A stretch of 64,000 bases of DNA, taken from positions 1,674,001 to 1,738,000 of the forward strand of contig NZ_JAAVVW010000003.1 of assembly GCF_023910625.1 (NCBI RefSeq). The letters are read 5' to 3'. The DNA comes from Limnohabitans sp. (lineage in GTDB: Bacteria > Pseudomonadota > Gammaproteobacteria > Burkholderiales > Burkholderiaceae_C). The notes under the pieces are model-generated. The model saw nothing but the letters and a program-made list of their open reading frames with translations. It was not told where the DNA came from and ran no database searches. Below, piece after piece: positions 1-8,710 of the stretch (the first letter of the stretch is position 1; every line of letters begins with the position of its first letter). The position numbers and the translations under genes were made by a program.

Positions 1-178
1 GCAAGTAGGTCTCAGCAGCGGAGACACTAGTAAAGATTGCCGCGAGGTCCGCGCCCTTGGTGAAGGCGATGTCAGCTTGACGGACGATGAAGGAACACCA
101 TTCGGACAAGACGACGCAGCGCAGCAGCAGGCTCTCATCGAGCTCATTGATGTATGCCCACCGTTCAAGTTCGTTCAT
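1..178 (-). CDS. Partial gene of the second integron cassette, unknown function
   Basis: An open frame begins with ATG three bases after the attC core site at 182-188 and runs leftward off the window with 59 codons and no stop. The protein starts MNELERWAYINELDESLLL. Its position right behind an attC site and its orientation match the preceding cassette, so I read it as the first gene of the second cassette. I do not recognise the family and the C-terminus is not visible. Confidence 0.6.
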   Translation of the reverse strand, partial: MNELERWAYINELDESLLLRCVVLSEWCSFIVRQADIAFTKGADLAAIFTSVSAAETYL

Positions 179-181
179 GAC

Positions 182-268
182 GCCTAACGTAAGGCTAACC
201 GGCGCTGCGCGGTTTTATCGCGCAGCGTCCAGCGACCGAAGGGAGAGAGGTTGAGCGCCATGTTATGC
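182..268 (-). other. attC recombination site of the first cassette
   Basis: On the minus strand the site opens with GCATAAC (268-262) and closes with GTTAGGC (188-182), matching the core forms RYYYAAC and GTTRRRY. Between them are imperfectly complementary arms, including GCTGCGCG and CGCGCAGC, that would fold into the usual attC hairpin. The first core is the exact complement of GTTATGC at the attI junction (1033-1027), as expected for one cassette inserted once. The stop codon of the cassette gene lies inside the first core. Confidence 0.85.
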
Positions 269-1003
269 ATTTGACTGGAGCTCCTTCTTAAGAGCAGCAT
301 ACAGGCCAGGCGCTGAATCCAAAACAAAAGCAATTTGGTTCTCCGAAACCATTTCCCCATGGACTGCATAGTTGCAAATGGCCATTACCTCCAGAACTCC
401 ATTGATTACGTTCGGGGAAATCTTTTCATTTTTCTGGAGCTCACGCAGAACCCTGTGCATTGGATAACGGCGTGGGTCAATGCCATTCAGGCGAGAGTAC
501 TCATTTATAAGCAGCTCAAAGGAAAGGCGAACCTTGAATAGATCAATGCTCTCTTTTTGAATGTCATGTGCAAAATGCAACTCGGGTTGGTCTGTTCTTC
601 CCGCACCAATACCGAACTCTCTCAAGGTTTCCGCGATTTGCTGCTTAATGTCTGGGATTTCCTCATCGTTAGCAGGGATCGGCGCTCCGCTGTTGATGTG
701 GACATGACTGGTATTGAATGAAGAGACGTCAATCGACGATTGGAGCTCAACCTTCATGAGCGCCAATTGATGGGAAATGTCCTTTTTTATTTGTTCAATG
801 TCATGCTTGAATTCGAGGCCGAATAGCTTCACGTCCTTGAAGATGGGGGCAAGGCAAACCGCCATCCATACTAAGAACACAACCACGTCGAAAAAAGTTG
901 GGTTCCCGCCAACAAGTTGGTCTTGCCTCAGATAGAGATAACCACCTAGAGCAATGACTAGGATTGCCCACCACACGACTTTGAAGTTGTTGGAGTTCAA
1001 CAT
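263..1003 (-). CDS. First integron cassette gene: membrane-anchored hypothetical protein
   Basis: A 246-residue protein. Two hydrophobic stretches near the N-terminus (about residues 9-30 and 36-55) look like membrane spans. A charged helical segment and a soluble C-terminal domain follow. The C-terminal part contains ICNYAVHGEM, which faintly resembles the motif of DUF4145/HEPN-like domains, a weak similarity only. The gene fills the cassette: its ATG is 24 bases from the attI junction, behind an AAGGGA ribosome-binding sequence, and its TAA is in attC. Base composition is AT-richer than the neighbouring his genes, as usual for cassettes. Any cassette promoter would lie to the right, near attI or in the integrase gene. 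Confidence 0.75.
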   Translation of the reverse strand: MLNSNNFKVVWWAILVIALGGYLYLRQDQLVGGNPTFFDVVVFLVWMAVCLAPIFKDVKLFGLEFKHDIEQIKKDISHQLALMKVELQSSIDVSSFNTSHVHINSGAPIPANDEEIPDIKQQIAETLREFGIGAGRTDQPELHFAHDIQKESIDLFKVRLSFELLINEYSRLNGIDPRRYPMHRVLRELQKNEKISPNVINGVLEVMAICNYAVHGEMVSENQIAFVLDSAPGLYAALKKELQSNA

Positions 1004-1026
1004 CAGTTAGCTAATCCCTTGGAGAT

Positions 1027-1033
1027 GCATAAC
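1027..1033 (-). other. attI-type crossover site, first cassette boundary
   Basis: The minus strand reads GTTATGC, of GTTRRRY type apart from one base. It sits between the integrase promoter and the first cassette gene, which is where attI lies in integrons. Its complement GCATAAC is found exactly at the start of the attC at 268-262. That fixes the first cassette to about 187-1031. The full extent of attI, including integrase-binding repeats, cannot be set by eye. Confidence 0.7.
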
Positions 1034-1111
1034 GTAATGTAGACCGCAAAACCCGGTTGATACATCCGGGCCGTGTCGATACATCTTTCAGAGAAATTGG
1101 CTGCAAGCCGC

Positions 1112-1140
1112 TTGCGCCTTGGCTTACAGGTTCATATACT
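1112..1140 (+). promoter_or_regulatory. Promoter of the integron integrase gene
   Basis: A -35 element TTGCGC (1112-1117) and a -10 element TATACT (1135-1140) are separated by 17 bases. The predicted start near 1147 leaves about 20 bases to the ATG at 1168. It points away from the cassettes, as integrase promoters do. Confidence 0.6.
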
Positions 1141-1154
1141 GTGGTTTTGTACAG
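1139..1154 (+). promoter_or_regulatory. LexA (SOS) box over the integrase promoter
   Basis: The 16-base site is CTGT, eight bases, then ACAG: a perfect match to the proteobacterial LexA consensus. It overlaps the last two bases of the -10 hexamer and the likely transcription start. LexA control of integrase promoters is established for several integron classes, so DNA damage probably induces this gene. Confidence 0.75.
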
Positions 1155-1167
1155 GTATAAATTTGCC

Positions 1168-1839
1168 ATGAAACCCGGTGCTCCTTCCTTGCAGTCCACC
1201 CGCTTGCTTGATCAGGTGCGCGAGCGGGTTCGGTATATGCATTATAGCCTCAAAACCGAGAAAGCTTACCTCTATTGGATTCGTTTTTTTATTCGCTGGA
1301 GCGCTACGCAGTCAGGCGGCATGCGTCACCCGCGCGAGTTGGTTGTGGCCGATGTCGAAGCTTTTTTGTCCATGCTGGCCAATGAGCGCAAGGTATCGGC
1401 CTCCACTCACAACCAAGCGCTCAGTGCTCTGCTGTTTTTGTACCGGGAGGTGCAACGGGGTGGTGTGGAGGTGCCCCACGCTTTGGCTAGCAAATACCCC
1501 AAGGTGGGTGATACATGGGGCTGGTTTTGGATGTTTCCTTCGCCGACGCTGTCGGTTGACCCTCGCAGTGGCGTGGAGCGCCGCCACCACTTGTATGAAG
1601 AGCGCTTGCAACGCGCCTTAAAAAAGGCCGTGGCGGCTGCGGGCATTGTCAAACCCGTATCCGTTCACACGCTGCGCCACTCGTTTGCCACGCATTTGCT
1701 GCAGTCGGGCACCGACATTCGTACGGTGCAAGAGTTGCTGGGTCATTCTGACGTCTCGACAACGATGATTTACACCCATGTGCTGAAGGTGGCCACGGGT
1801 GGCACAGCCAGCCCTTTGGATGCTTTGCTCAGCGTCTAG
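1168..1839 (+). CDS. intI: Integron integrase with large internal deletion, probably inactive
   Basis: A 223-residue tyrosine recombinase of the IntI type. The N-terminal SAM-like domain is present (residues 1-95, with [15 protein letters not shown]). So is the IntI-specific patch ([26 protein letters not shown]), followed by [18 protein letters not shown] and the nucleophile region TTMIYTHV. IntI proteins are usually 320-340 residues. Here LFLYREV joins directly to [12 protein letters not shown], removing about 110 residues in frame. The missing part holds the first catalytic arginine (GTGMR box) and the beta-hairpin lysine. Strand transfer should therefore be impossible. The ATG at 1168 is preferred because it lies just below the promoter. 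The stop is 17 bases from the convergent hisF stop. Confidence 0.85.
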   Translation: MKPGAPSLQSTRLLDQVRERVRYMHYSLKTEKAYLYWIRFFIRWSATQSGGMRHPRELVVADVEAFLSMLANERKVSASTHNQALSALLFLYREVQRGGVEVPHALASKYPKVGDTWGWFWMFPSPTLSVDPRSGVERRHHLYEERLQRALKKAVAAAGIVKPVSVHTLRHSFATHLLQSGTDIRTVQELLGHSDVSTTMIYTHVLKVATGGTASPLDALLSV

Positions 1840-1856
1840 GCCGATTCGTCAACGCG

Positions 1857-2657
1857 TCAAATCCGCACCGCAATGCCCCGCTCCCGCATGCGCGCTTTGG
1901 CTTGCCCCACCGTGTATTCACCATAGTGAAAGATGCTCGCCGCCAGCACCGCATCCGCCCCGCCGATGCTCACGCCATCGGCCAGGTGGTCAAGGTTGCC
2001 CACGCCGCCAGACGCGATCACGGGCACGCTCACGGCGTCGCTCACGGCGCGGGTGAGTTGCAGGTCAAAACCGCTTTTGGTGCCGTCGCGGTCCATGCTG
2101 GTCAGCAAAAATTCGCCTGCGCCGTAGGCGGCCATTTGCTCGGCCCAGGCCACCGCGTCCAGGCCCACGTTTTTGCGGCCGCCGTGGCTGTAAACGTCCC
2201 AGCCGGGGCCTATGGGCAGACCATTCGTGCCGATGCGCTGTTCGTCCTCTGCGCTGCGGCGCTTGGCGTCGATGGCGACCACGATGCACTGCGCGCCATA
2301 TTTGGCAGACGCCTCGCGGATGACTTGCGGGTTGGCAATGGCCGCCGAGTTGAAGCTGGTTTTGTCAGCACCCGCGTTGAGCAATCGGCGCACGTCTTCC
2401 ACCGTGCGCACGCCACCGCCCACGGTGAGCGGAATGAAGACCTGGCTGGCCACGGCTTCGATGATGTGCAGGATCACGTCGCGGCCGTCGCTGGTGGCGG
2501 TGATGTCGAGGAAGGTGAGTTCGTCGGCGCCCTGCTCGTTGTAGCGTGCGGCGATTTCAACCGGGTCGCCGGCGTCGCGCAGTTCGACAAAGTTGACGCC
2601 CTTGACCACGCGACCGCCGGTCACGTCGAGGCAAGGGATGATGCGTTTGGCCAGCAT
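1857..2657 (-). CDS. hisF: Imidazole glycerol phosphate synthase, cyclase subunit
   Basis: A 266-residue (beta/alpha)8-barrel, normal length for HisF. It opens with [19 protein letters not shown], which carries the first catalytic aspartate, and VVAIDAKR carries the second near residue 130. With HisH it turns PRFAR and ammonia into imidazole glycerol phosphate and AICAR in histidine synthesis. It is the last his gene on the left. In many Burkholderiales hisI and hisE follow hisF, but here the next gene is the convergent integron integrase. Confidence 0.97.
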   Translation of the reverse strand: MLAKRIIPCLDVTGGRVVKGVNFVELRDAGDPVEIAARYNEQGADELTFLDITATSDGRDVILHIIEAVASQVFIPLTVGGGVRTVEDVRRLLNAGADKTSFNSAAIANPQVIREASAKYGAQCIVVAIDAKRRSAEDEQRIGTNGLPIGPGWDVYSHGGRKNVGLDAVAWAEQMAAYGAGEFLLTSMDRDGTKSGFDLQLTRAVSDAVSVPVIASGGVGNLDHLADGVSIGGADAVLAASIFHYGEYTVGQAKARMRERGIAVRI

Positions 2658-2675
2658 GTGGGGGCTCTTTTCAAA

Positions 2676-3542
2676 TCAAGGGGTTGTCACGGTCAGCTGC
2701 TGCCAGCCTTCCCAGCGCTCGCCTGCGGGCAAGTGGATGGGGTCAAACACTTGAGCAGCTTCGACGCAGAGCATGTGCCGCCAACCGTCTTCGGGCATGT
2801 CGGCCAGGCCTTGGCACAGGGCTTGTGCGGGGTTCCAGACCACGGTGTGGGCCCAGCTGGCGCTTTGGCTGATGTGCAGGGTATCGTTCAGCGTCATGGG
2901 CTGTGGCCCGGCTTCGTACACGCGGTCAAACTCGGAGGCAAAACGGATCGTGTCGGCAGCAGGCGCATGGGTGTCGGTGAGTGAATCCCATTCGGGCAGA
3001 CCGCCCAGACCCTGAAGCGTGGCCTGCGTCACGTCGGGCACGGCCAAATAGGTGTGCAGTGCGCCAGAAAACGCCAGCGGCTGATCGTCAGTGTTGTGCA
3101 CGTCCAGCGTCAGTTGCAAGGCACCCGGGCTCAGGTCGATGTGCAGCGCCAAGGCAAAGGCTTGAGGCCACCAGGCGCGTGTTTGGGCGTTGCCCTTCAG
3201 GCGCAGCGTGAGGCGGGCATGCTCGGCACCCAGTTCGGGCGCATCGGCCTGCCAAGGCAGGTTGCGCGCAAAACCGTGTTTGGGCAGGCTGTCAGCGTGC
3301 GGGCCGCGTTGGTTGAACTGCGGAAAGCACACCGGCACACCACCGCGGATGGCGGCTTGCCCGTCCATGGTGCTTTGGGGGCTGAGGTACAGGCGCTCTT
3401 GGCCGCCCGACACCCAAGACAGCACCTGCGCGCCGTGCAGCGTGACCCGCAGCGTGTCCCCCTGGGGCAAGGCCAGCTCGACGGCGGGCAGGCCCGAGAA
3501 GGTGGTCTCGCGGCCCGTGGCCTGCGCAGTCATGGGGTTCAA
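2676..3542 (-). CDS. D-hexose-6-phosphate mutarotase (aldose 1-epimerase family)
   Basis: A 288-residue protein of the YeaD-like branch of aldose 1-epimerases. It shows [11 protein letters not shown] and [10 protein letters not shown], typical of hexose-6-phosphate mutarotases, and a later FDRVYE segment. It would interconvert alpha and beta anomers of glucose-6-phosphate in the cytoplasm. The ATG overlaps the hisA stop by four bases and the gene ends 18 bases before hisF, so it is co-transcribed with the his genes. It has no known step in histidine synthesis. Confidence 0.88.
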   Translation of the reverse strand: MNPMTAQATGRETTFSGLPAVELALPQGDTLRVTLHGAQVLSWVSGGQERLYLSPQSTMDGQAAIRGGVPVCFPQFNQRGPHADSLPKHGFARNLPWQADAPELGAEHARLTLRLKGNAQTRAWWPQAFALALHIDLSPGALQLTLDVHNTDDQPLAFSGALHTYLAVPDVTQATLQGLGGLPEWDSLTDTHAPAADTIRFASEFDRVYEAGPQPMTLNDTLHISQSASWAHTVVWNPAQALCQGLADMPEDGWRHMLCVEAAQVFDPIHLPAGERWEGWQQLTVTTP

Positions 3543-4279
3543 CCGTTGAGTTCGTCGGCGCGTTGCTGCGCCAGCGCGAAGTCGAGGTCGCCAGAATACA
3601 CCGCACGGCCACAGATCACGCCTTCAACGCCTTCGTCCTCCACTGCGCACAGCTGCTCGATGTCGGCCATGTTGGACAGGCCGCCCGAGGCGATCACGGG
3701 GATGGTCAGCGCTTGCGCCAGCTTGACGGTGGCGTCGATGTTGATGCCGCTCAGCATGCCGTCGCGGCCAATGTCGGTGTAGATGATGGACTCGACACCC
3801 CAGTCTTCGAACTTCTTGGCCAGGTCCACCACTTCGTGGCCGGTGAGCTTGCTCCAGCCGTCGGTGGCGACTTTGCCGTCTTTGGCGTCTAGACCGACGA
3901 TGATGTGGCCGCCAAAGGCGGTGCAGGCGTCTTTCAAGAAGCCGGGGTTCTTGACGGCTGCGGTGCCAATGATGACGTAGCGCAGACCGCTGTCGATGTA
4001 TTTTTCGATCGTGTCCAGATCGCGGATGCCGCCACCCAACTGCACCGGGATGTCGTCGCCCACAGCCTTGAGGATGGACTTGATGGCGCCAAAGTTTTGC
4101 GGCTTGCCGGCGAAGGCGCCGTTCAGATCCACCAGGTGCAAGCGGCGTGCGCCTTTTTCGAGCCAGGTGCGGGCCATGGCGGCAGGGTCTTCCCCAAAGG
4201 TCGTGGCTTGGTCCATATCGCCCTGTTTGAGGCGAACGCAGTGGCCGTCTTTGAGGTCAATGGCGGGGATCAGAATCAT
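3539..4279 (-). CDS. hisA: ProFAR isomerase (HisA)
   Basis: A 246-residue barrel enzyme, standard length. It starts [20 protein letters not shown] with the catalytic aspartate at position 8. The second acidic site is in [10 protein letters not shown]. It isomerises ProFAR to PRFAR, the substrate of HisFH. Phosphate-binding loops are visible as QLGGGIRD and ASGGLSN. It lies 47 bases downstream of hisH, and its stop overlaps the mutarotase start. Confidence 0.97.
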   Translation of the reverse strand: MILIPAIDLKDGHCVRLKQGDMDQATTFGEDPAAMARTWLEKGARRLHLVDLNGAFAGKPQNFGAIKSILKAVGDDIPVQLGGGIRDLDTIEKYIDSGLRYVIIGTAAVKNPGFLKDACTAFGGHIIVGLDAKDGKVATDGWSKLTGHEVVDLAKKFEDWGVESIIYTDIGRDGMLSGINIDATVKLAQALTIPVIASGGLSNMADIEQLCAVEDEGVEGVICGRAVYSGDLDFALAQQRADELNG

Positions 4280-4326
4280 GGCGAGTTAACAACCAGTAGA
4301 GAAAAAGAAGCGGCAGTGAAAACTTC

Positions 4327-4983
4327 TCAAGGCTGCCAGTGGAGGAAATTGCGGAACAAGGCCAGGCCCTGGGCCGCGCTTTTTTCGGGGTGAAACTGGG
4401 TGGCAAAAATATTGTCACGGGCAATGGCGCAGGCAAAGCGGCCGCCGTAATCGGTTTCGGCTGCACCGTGCGCCGGGTCGGACACCTTGGTGTAGAAGCT
4501 GTGCACAAAATAATACCAGCTGCCGTCGTCAATGCCTTGCCACAGCGGGTGGGCAGGCGTGGCTTGCCAAACTTGGTTCCAGCCCATCTGCGGCACTTTG
4601 TAACGGGTGCCGTCGGGCTGAGTTTGCCCCGCCAGCTCGAACTTGACCACCCGACCGGGGATCAAGCCCAGGCCCGGCGTGTGGCCTTCGTCGCTATGGT
4701 CCAGCAGCATCTGCATGCCCACGCAAACGCCAAACAGGGGTTTGCTGGCAGCAGCTTCAAGCACGGCATCGAGCAAGCCCGACTCGCGCAATTCGCGCAT
4801 GCAGTCGGGCATGGCGCCCTGCCCTGGCAAGACCACGCGGTGCGCGTTGCGCACCACTTGCGGGTCTGAGGTCACGGTCACTTCGGCATGGTCCACGCTG
4901 GACGCCGCATGCATCACCGCCTGCGCCACGCTGCGCAAGTTGCCCATGCCGTAATCAACGACGGCAACGCGGTTGACGCTCAT
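4327..4983 (-). CDS. hisH: Imidazole glycerol phosphate synthase, glutaminase subunit
   Basis: A class I glutamine amidotransferase of 218 residues. The nucleophile cysteine lies in GVCVGMQML, and the His-Glu pair in [10 protein letters not shown]. It supplies ammonia to HisF through the barrel. The frame is open further upstream, but ATG at 4983 is chosen because [18 protein letters not shown] is the family N-terminus and it sits right behind the hisB stop. Confidence 0.96.
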   Translation of the reverse strand: MSVNRVAVVDYGMGNLRSVAQAVMHAASSVDHAEVTVTSDPQVVRNAHRVVLPGQGAMPDCMRELRESGLLDAVLEAAASKPLFGVCVGMQMLLDHSDEGHTPGLGLIPGRVVKFELAGQTQPDGTRYKVPQMGWNQVWQATPAHPLWQGIDDGSWYYFVHSFYTKVSDPAHGAAETDYGGRFACAIARDNIFATQFHPEKSAAQGLALFRNFLHWQP

Positions 4984-4985
4984 GC

Positions 4986-5576
4986 TCAGAGACTTCCTTT
5001 GGTGGAGGGGATCACACCCACCGAGCGGGGGTCCAACTCGAGTGCCGCACGCACAGCGCGGGCAAAGGCTTTGAAGATGGTTTCGCACTGGTGGTGCGCA
5101 TTGACACCCTTGAGGTTGTCGATGTGCAGCGTGCACAGGGCGTGGTTCACAAAGCCCTGGAAGAACTCGTAAATCAACTGCGTGTCGAGTGAGCCCAGCG
5201 AGCCGGAGGTGAAGTTCACGTCCATGTGCAGACCGGGGCGACCCGAAAAGTCCACCACCACGCGGCTCAAGGCTTCGTCGAGCGGCACATAGGCGTGGCC
5301 ATAACGGCGGATGCCTTTTTTGTCGCCCATCGCCTGCGCGAATGCTTGGCCCAGGGTGATGCCGATGTCTTCCACCGTGTGGTGGCCGTCGATGTGCAGG
5401 TCGCCTTCGCAGCTGATGTCCAGGTCGATCAAGCCGTGGCGGGCGATCTGGTCGAGCATGTGATCCAGAAAACCGATGCCGCTGGCCAGCTTGGCCTGGC
5501 CTGTGCCGTCCAGGTTGATGGCGACGCGGATGTTCGTCTCGGCCGTCTTGCGGGTGACGTTGGCTGTGCGGTTCAT
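4986..5576 (-). CDS. hisB: Imidazoleglycerol-phosphate dehydratase
   Basis: A 196-residue monofunctional IGPD, without the phosphatase half found in enterobacteria. Metal-binding motifs are [10 protein letters not shown] and, near the C-terminus, [19 protein letters not shown] is also conserved. It dehydrates imidazole glycerol phosphate to imidazole acetol phosphate. The ATG overlaps the hisC stop by four bases. This gene reads cleanly, in contrast to the next three upstream. Confidence 0.97.
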   Translation of the reverse strand: MNRTANVTRKTAETNIRVAINLDGTGQAKLASGIGFLDHMLDQIARHGLIDLDISCEGDLHIDGHHTVEDIGITLGQAFAQAMGDKKGIRRYGHAYVPLDEALSRVVVDFSGRPGLHMDVNFTSGSLGSLDTQLIYEFFQGFVNHALCTLHIDNLKGVNAHHQCETIFKAFARAVRAALELDPRSVGVIPSTKGSL

Positions 5577-6669
5577 AAGGAGACTTTCAGAGCAGCAAGG
5601 AGTTGGTCATTTTCTGCGGCGGTGCCCACCGTCAGGCGCAAGGCAGTTGGCCAGCAATGGGTGCATTTTAGAAACTGTTCTTGATCCAGCACCTTGCACG
5701 CCTTCAGTCCGTCAAAGGTTTGGGCCTGCATCGGGCACGCGGGCCAGGAATCATGTTGGCTTCGCTGGGAAAGGCTGCACACCGGTCAAGGCCGTCAGTG
5801 CTTGCAGCAAGCGGGTGCGCTCTTGGCGCAGGTCTTGGGCTTGCGCGGCAAACACCTTGGCATGCTCCAGCGCAAACAAGGCGCACTCGGTGTTGAGCAC
5901 GCTGATGTTGTAGGGCGGGCGCACTTTGTCGACCTCGGCCACCAAAGCCTTGGGGCCGATCATGTAGCCCAGACGCACACCGGCCAGGCCAAACTTGGAC
6001 AACGTGCGCATGAGCAAGACATGCGAATGGCGCGCCATGCGGCCTGCGTAGCTGCGGCTGGCAAAAGGCTGATAAGCCTCGTCCATGACCACCAGGCCGC
6101 CTTGCGCACCCTGGGCCAGCACGATCTTTTCGATCGTGTCGTCGTTCCACAGGTTGCCGGTGGGGTTGTTGGGGTAAGCCAGGTAGACGATGGAAGGCTT
6201 GTGCTGGGCAATGGCGGCCAGCATGGCGACCTCGTCCAGCTCAAAGTCGGCCGTGAGCGGCACACCATGAAAGGCCAAGCCTTGCAGTTGGGCGCTCATG
6301 GCGTACATCACAAAGCCAGGCAGCGGGGACAGGATGCTGGCTCCAGGCACGTCGCAAGCCATGGCCAGCAAAGAGATCAACTCGTCCGAGCCGTTGCCCA
6401 GCATGATGTCGAAGCCTTCGGGCATGCCTTGCGTAACTGGCCAGCGCAATGGCGCAGCTCGTTCACACGCTCGCCAGGGGTAAGCGGTTGAGTGCCAGCG
6501 CGCCCAAAGCGTTCGCCCAAAGCCTTTTGCAAATCAGCAGGCAGTCTGTGCGGGTTCTCCATCGCGTCGAGCTTGACCATGCCTGCCGAATCCTGGAATG
6601 GCAGTAGGCGTGCATGGACTGCACGTCCTGGCGGATGCGTTGCATGAGTTGGGGGCTGATGTGGCTCAT
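5573..6669 (-). CDS. hisC: Histidinol-phosphate aminotransferase, frame broken by about 13 single-base indels
   Basis: A PLP-dependent class I/II aminotransferase converting imidazole acetol phosphate to histidinol phosphate. Recognisable parts in order are [49 protein letters not shown]-like sequence (observed [17 protein letters not shown]), [30 protein letters not shown] (PLP lysine) and the end [16 protein letters not shown]. They lie in different frames. Removing about 12 extra bases and adding one C near 5771 restores 361 codons. Intervening residues are well conserved, so recent sequence error is more likely than decay. It overlaps hisD and hisB by four bases each. Confidence 0.85.
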
Positions 6670-8065
6670 TTCGGGTCTCGCATCGGGGGCACAGGGTTCA
6701 AACGGAGTTCGGCGGCGCGGGCGTGCGCTTGCAGGCCTTCGCCATAGGCCAGCTCGGCGGCGATGCGGCCCAGCGGCTGGGCACCGGCTTCGCTCACTTC
6801 GATCAGGCTGCTGCGTTTTTGGAAGTCGTACACGCCCAGCGGCGACGAAAAGCGCGCCGTGCCGCTGGTGGGCAACACGTGGTTGGGGCCGGCGCAATAG
6901 TCGCCCAGCGATTCGCTGGTGAACGCGCCCAAGAAGATGGCCCCCGCGTGGCGCAGCAGCGGCTCCCAGCGGTGCGGGTCGCGGCTCGACACCTCCAGGT
7001 GCTCGGGCGCGATGCGGTTGCTGATGGCGCAGGCTTCTTCCATGTTGCGCGTCAGGATCAAAGCGCCCCGGTCGTTGAGCGACTTGGCGATGATCTCGCG
7101 ACGCGGCATGGAGGGCAGCAGACGGTCAATGGCGGCCTGCACTTCGGCGATGTAAGGCCGCATCAGGGCACAGCAAGATGCTTTGCGCCAAGTTCAGTCG
7201 TGCTTCGGCCTGGCTGAACAGGTCCATCGCCACCCATTCGGCGGGTGTGGTGCCATCGGCCAAGACCAGAATTTCGCTGGGGCCCGCGATCATGTCGATG
7301 CCCACGGTGCCGAACACGCGCTTTTTGGCGCTGGCCACATAGGCGTTGCCGGGGCCGGTGATTTTGTCCACTTTGGGGATGGTGGCGGTGCCGTAGGCCA
7401 GCGCCGCCACGGCTTGCGCACCGCCCACGGTGAAGGCCCGCGTGACACCCGCCACGAAGGCGGCGGCCAACACGAGTTCATTGCGCTCACCCCGGCTGGA
7501 AGTGGCCGTCTCTCCAGAACCGCCCGTGGCCACGCTGCCGCGCACGGGCGTGGGCACAACCATGATGATGTCCTGCACACCCGCCACGTGAGCGGGAATC
7601 GCGTTCATCAGCACCGAAGAAGGGTAAGCGGCCTTTGCCGCCGGGCACATAAATGCCCACGCGGTCGAGCGGTGTGACTTTTTGGCCGAGCAGCGTGCCG
7701 TCTTCGTCGCGGTAGCTCCAGCTTTCGCCAGACGCTTTCTTTTGCGCTTCGTGGTACTTGCGCACACGGGCGGCAGCGGCTTGCAAGGCTTCGCGCTGCG
7801 CCGCAGGCAGGCTGTCCAATGCGGCCTTCAACTCGGCTTGAGTGATCTCCAGTGCCTTCACATCGGCGGCTTGCAGGCCGTCAAAGCGCTGGGTGTAATC
7901 CAGCACCGCCGCGTCGCCACGTCGCTGCACATCGGCCAGGATGTCGGCCACGCGCTGCTCGATGGCGGCGTCGGTGTCGGCAGACCAATGCAGGCGCGCC
8001 GCGAAGGCCGCTTCGAAACCGGCATCCGCCGTGTTCAGCTGCAAAGGTTTGGCCTGGAGTCCCAT
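6666..8065 (-). CDS. hisD: Histidinol dehydrogenase, frame broken by about five single-base insertions
   Basis: A zinc-dependent enzyme that oxidises histidinol to histidine. The N-terminal part to GIYVPGGK, the middle ([39 protein letters not shown]) and the C-terminal part ([31 protein letters not shown]) are all present. One extra G near 7638, three extra bases at about 7195-7206 and one extra T near 7162 split them. Without these the gene has 465 codons, close to the normal length. An in-frame segment of about 17 residues (start VRGSVATGG) lies between VVPTP and RGERNELV, where many HisD proteins have none. Confidence 0.85.
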
Positions 8066-8067
8066 TT

Positions 8068-8710
8068 TCAGTCTTTCTTCACCGCGCCCGCAAAGGCGTC
8101 GATGATGGCGCGGATCGGTGCTTGCTTGAGTTTGAGCGCGGCCTGGTTCACCACCAAACGCGAACTGATGTCCATGATGCGTTCGACTTCCACCAGGTGG
8201 TTGGCCTTGAGCGTGTTGCCGGTGGACACCAGATCGACGATGGCAGTCGGCCAAGCCGGTGAGCGGGGCCAGTTCAATGCTGCCGTAGAGCTTGATCATG
8301 TCAACGTGCACACCCTTGGTCGCAAAAAAATCGCGGGCGATGGCTGTGTACTTGGTGGCGACTTTCAGGCGTGCCCCGGTGCGCACCAGCGCAGCGTAGT
8401 CGTCATCGGCGCGAACGGCCACGCTCATGCGGCATTTGGCAATGTTCAGGTCCAGCGGCTGGTACAGACCCTGGCCACCGTGTTCGATCAAGGTGTCCAG
8501 TCCGGTCACGCCCAGGTCGGCACCACCGTATTCCACATAAGTGGGCACGTCACTCGCGCGCACCAGCACCACACGCACGTTGGGCTGGTTGGTGGGCAGA
8601 ATCAGTTTGCGGGATTTTTCGGGGTCTTCGAGCACCTCGATGCCAGCGGCTTTGAGCAGCGGCAGGGTTTCGTCAAAGATGCGTCCTTTGGACAGGGCCA
8701 GCGTGATCAT
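8068..8710 (-). CDS. hisG: ATP phosphoribosyltransferase, short form, frame broken by one extra base
   Basis: The first enzyme of histidine synthesis, joining PRPP and ATP. It is the short HisG form (213 residues after correction), which needs HisZ for regulation; hisZ is not in the window. It starts [19 protein letters not shown], and [13 protein letters not shown] is conserved. After LTGLAD an extra T near 8252 shifts the frame. The correct continuation [20 protein letters not shown] is in the neighbouring frame and ends at 8068. The ATG overlaps the murA stop by three bases. Confidence 0.88.

Noticed and set aside
5573-8710. Pseudogenisation of hisC, hisD and hisG
   Set aside because: The breaks are almost all single extra bases, clustered, with conserved protein between them. 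Error in the sequence is simpler.
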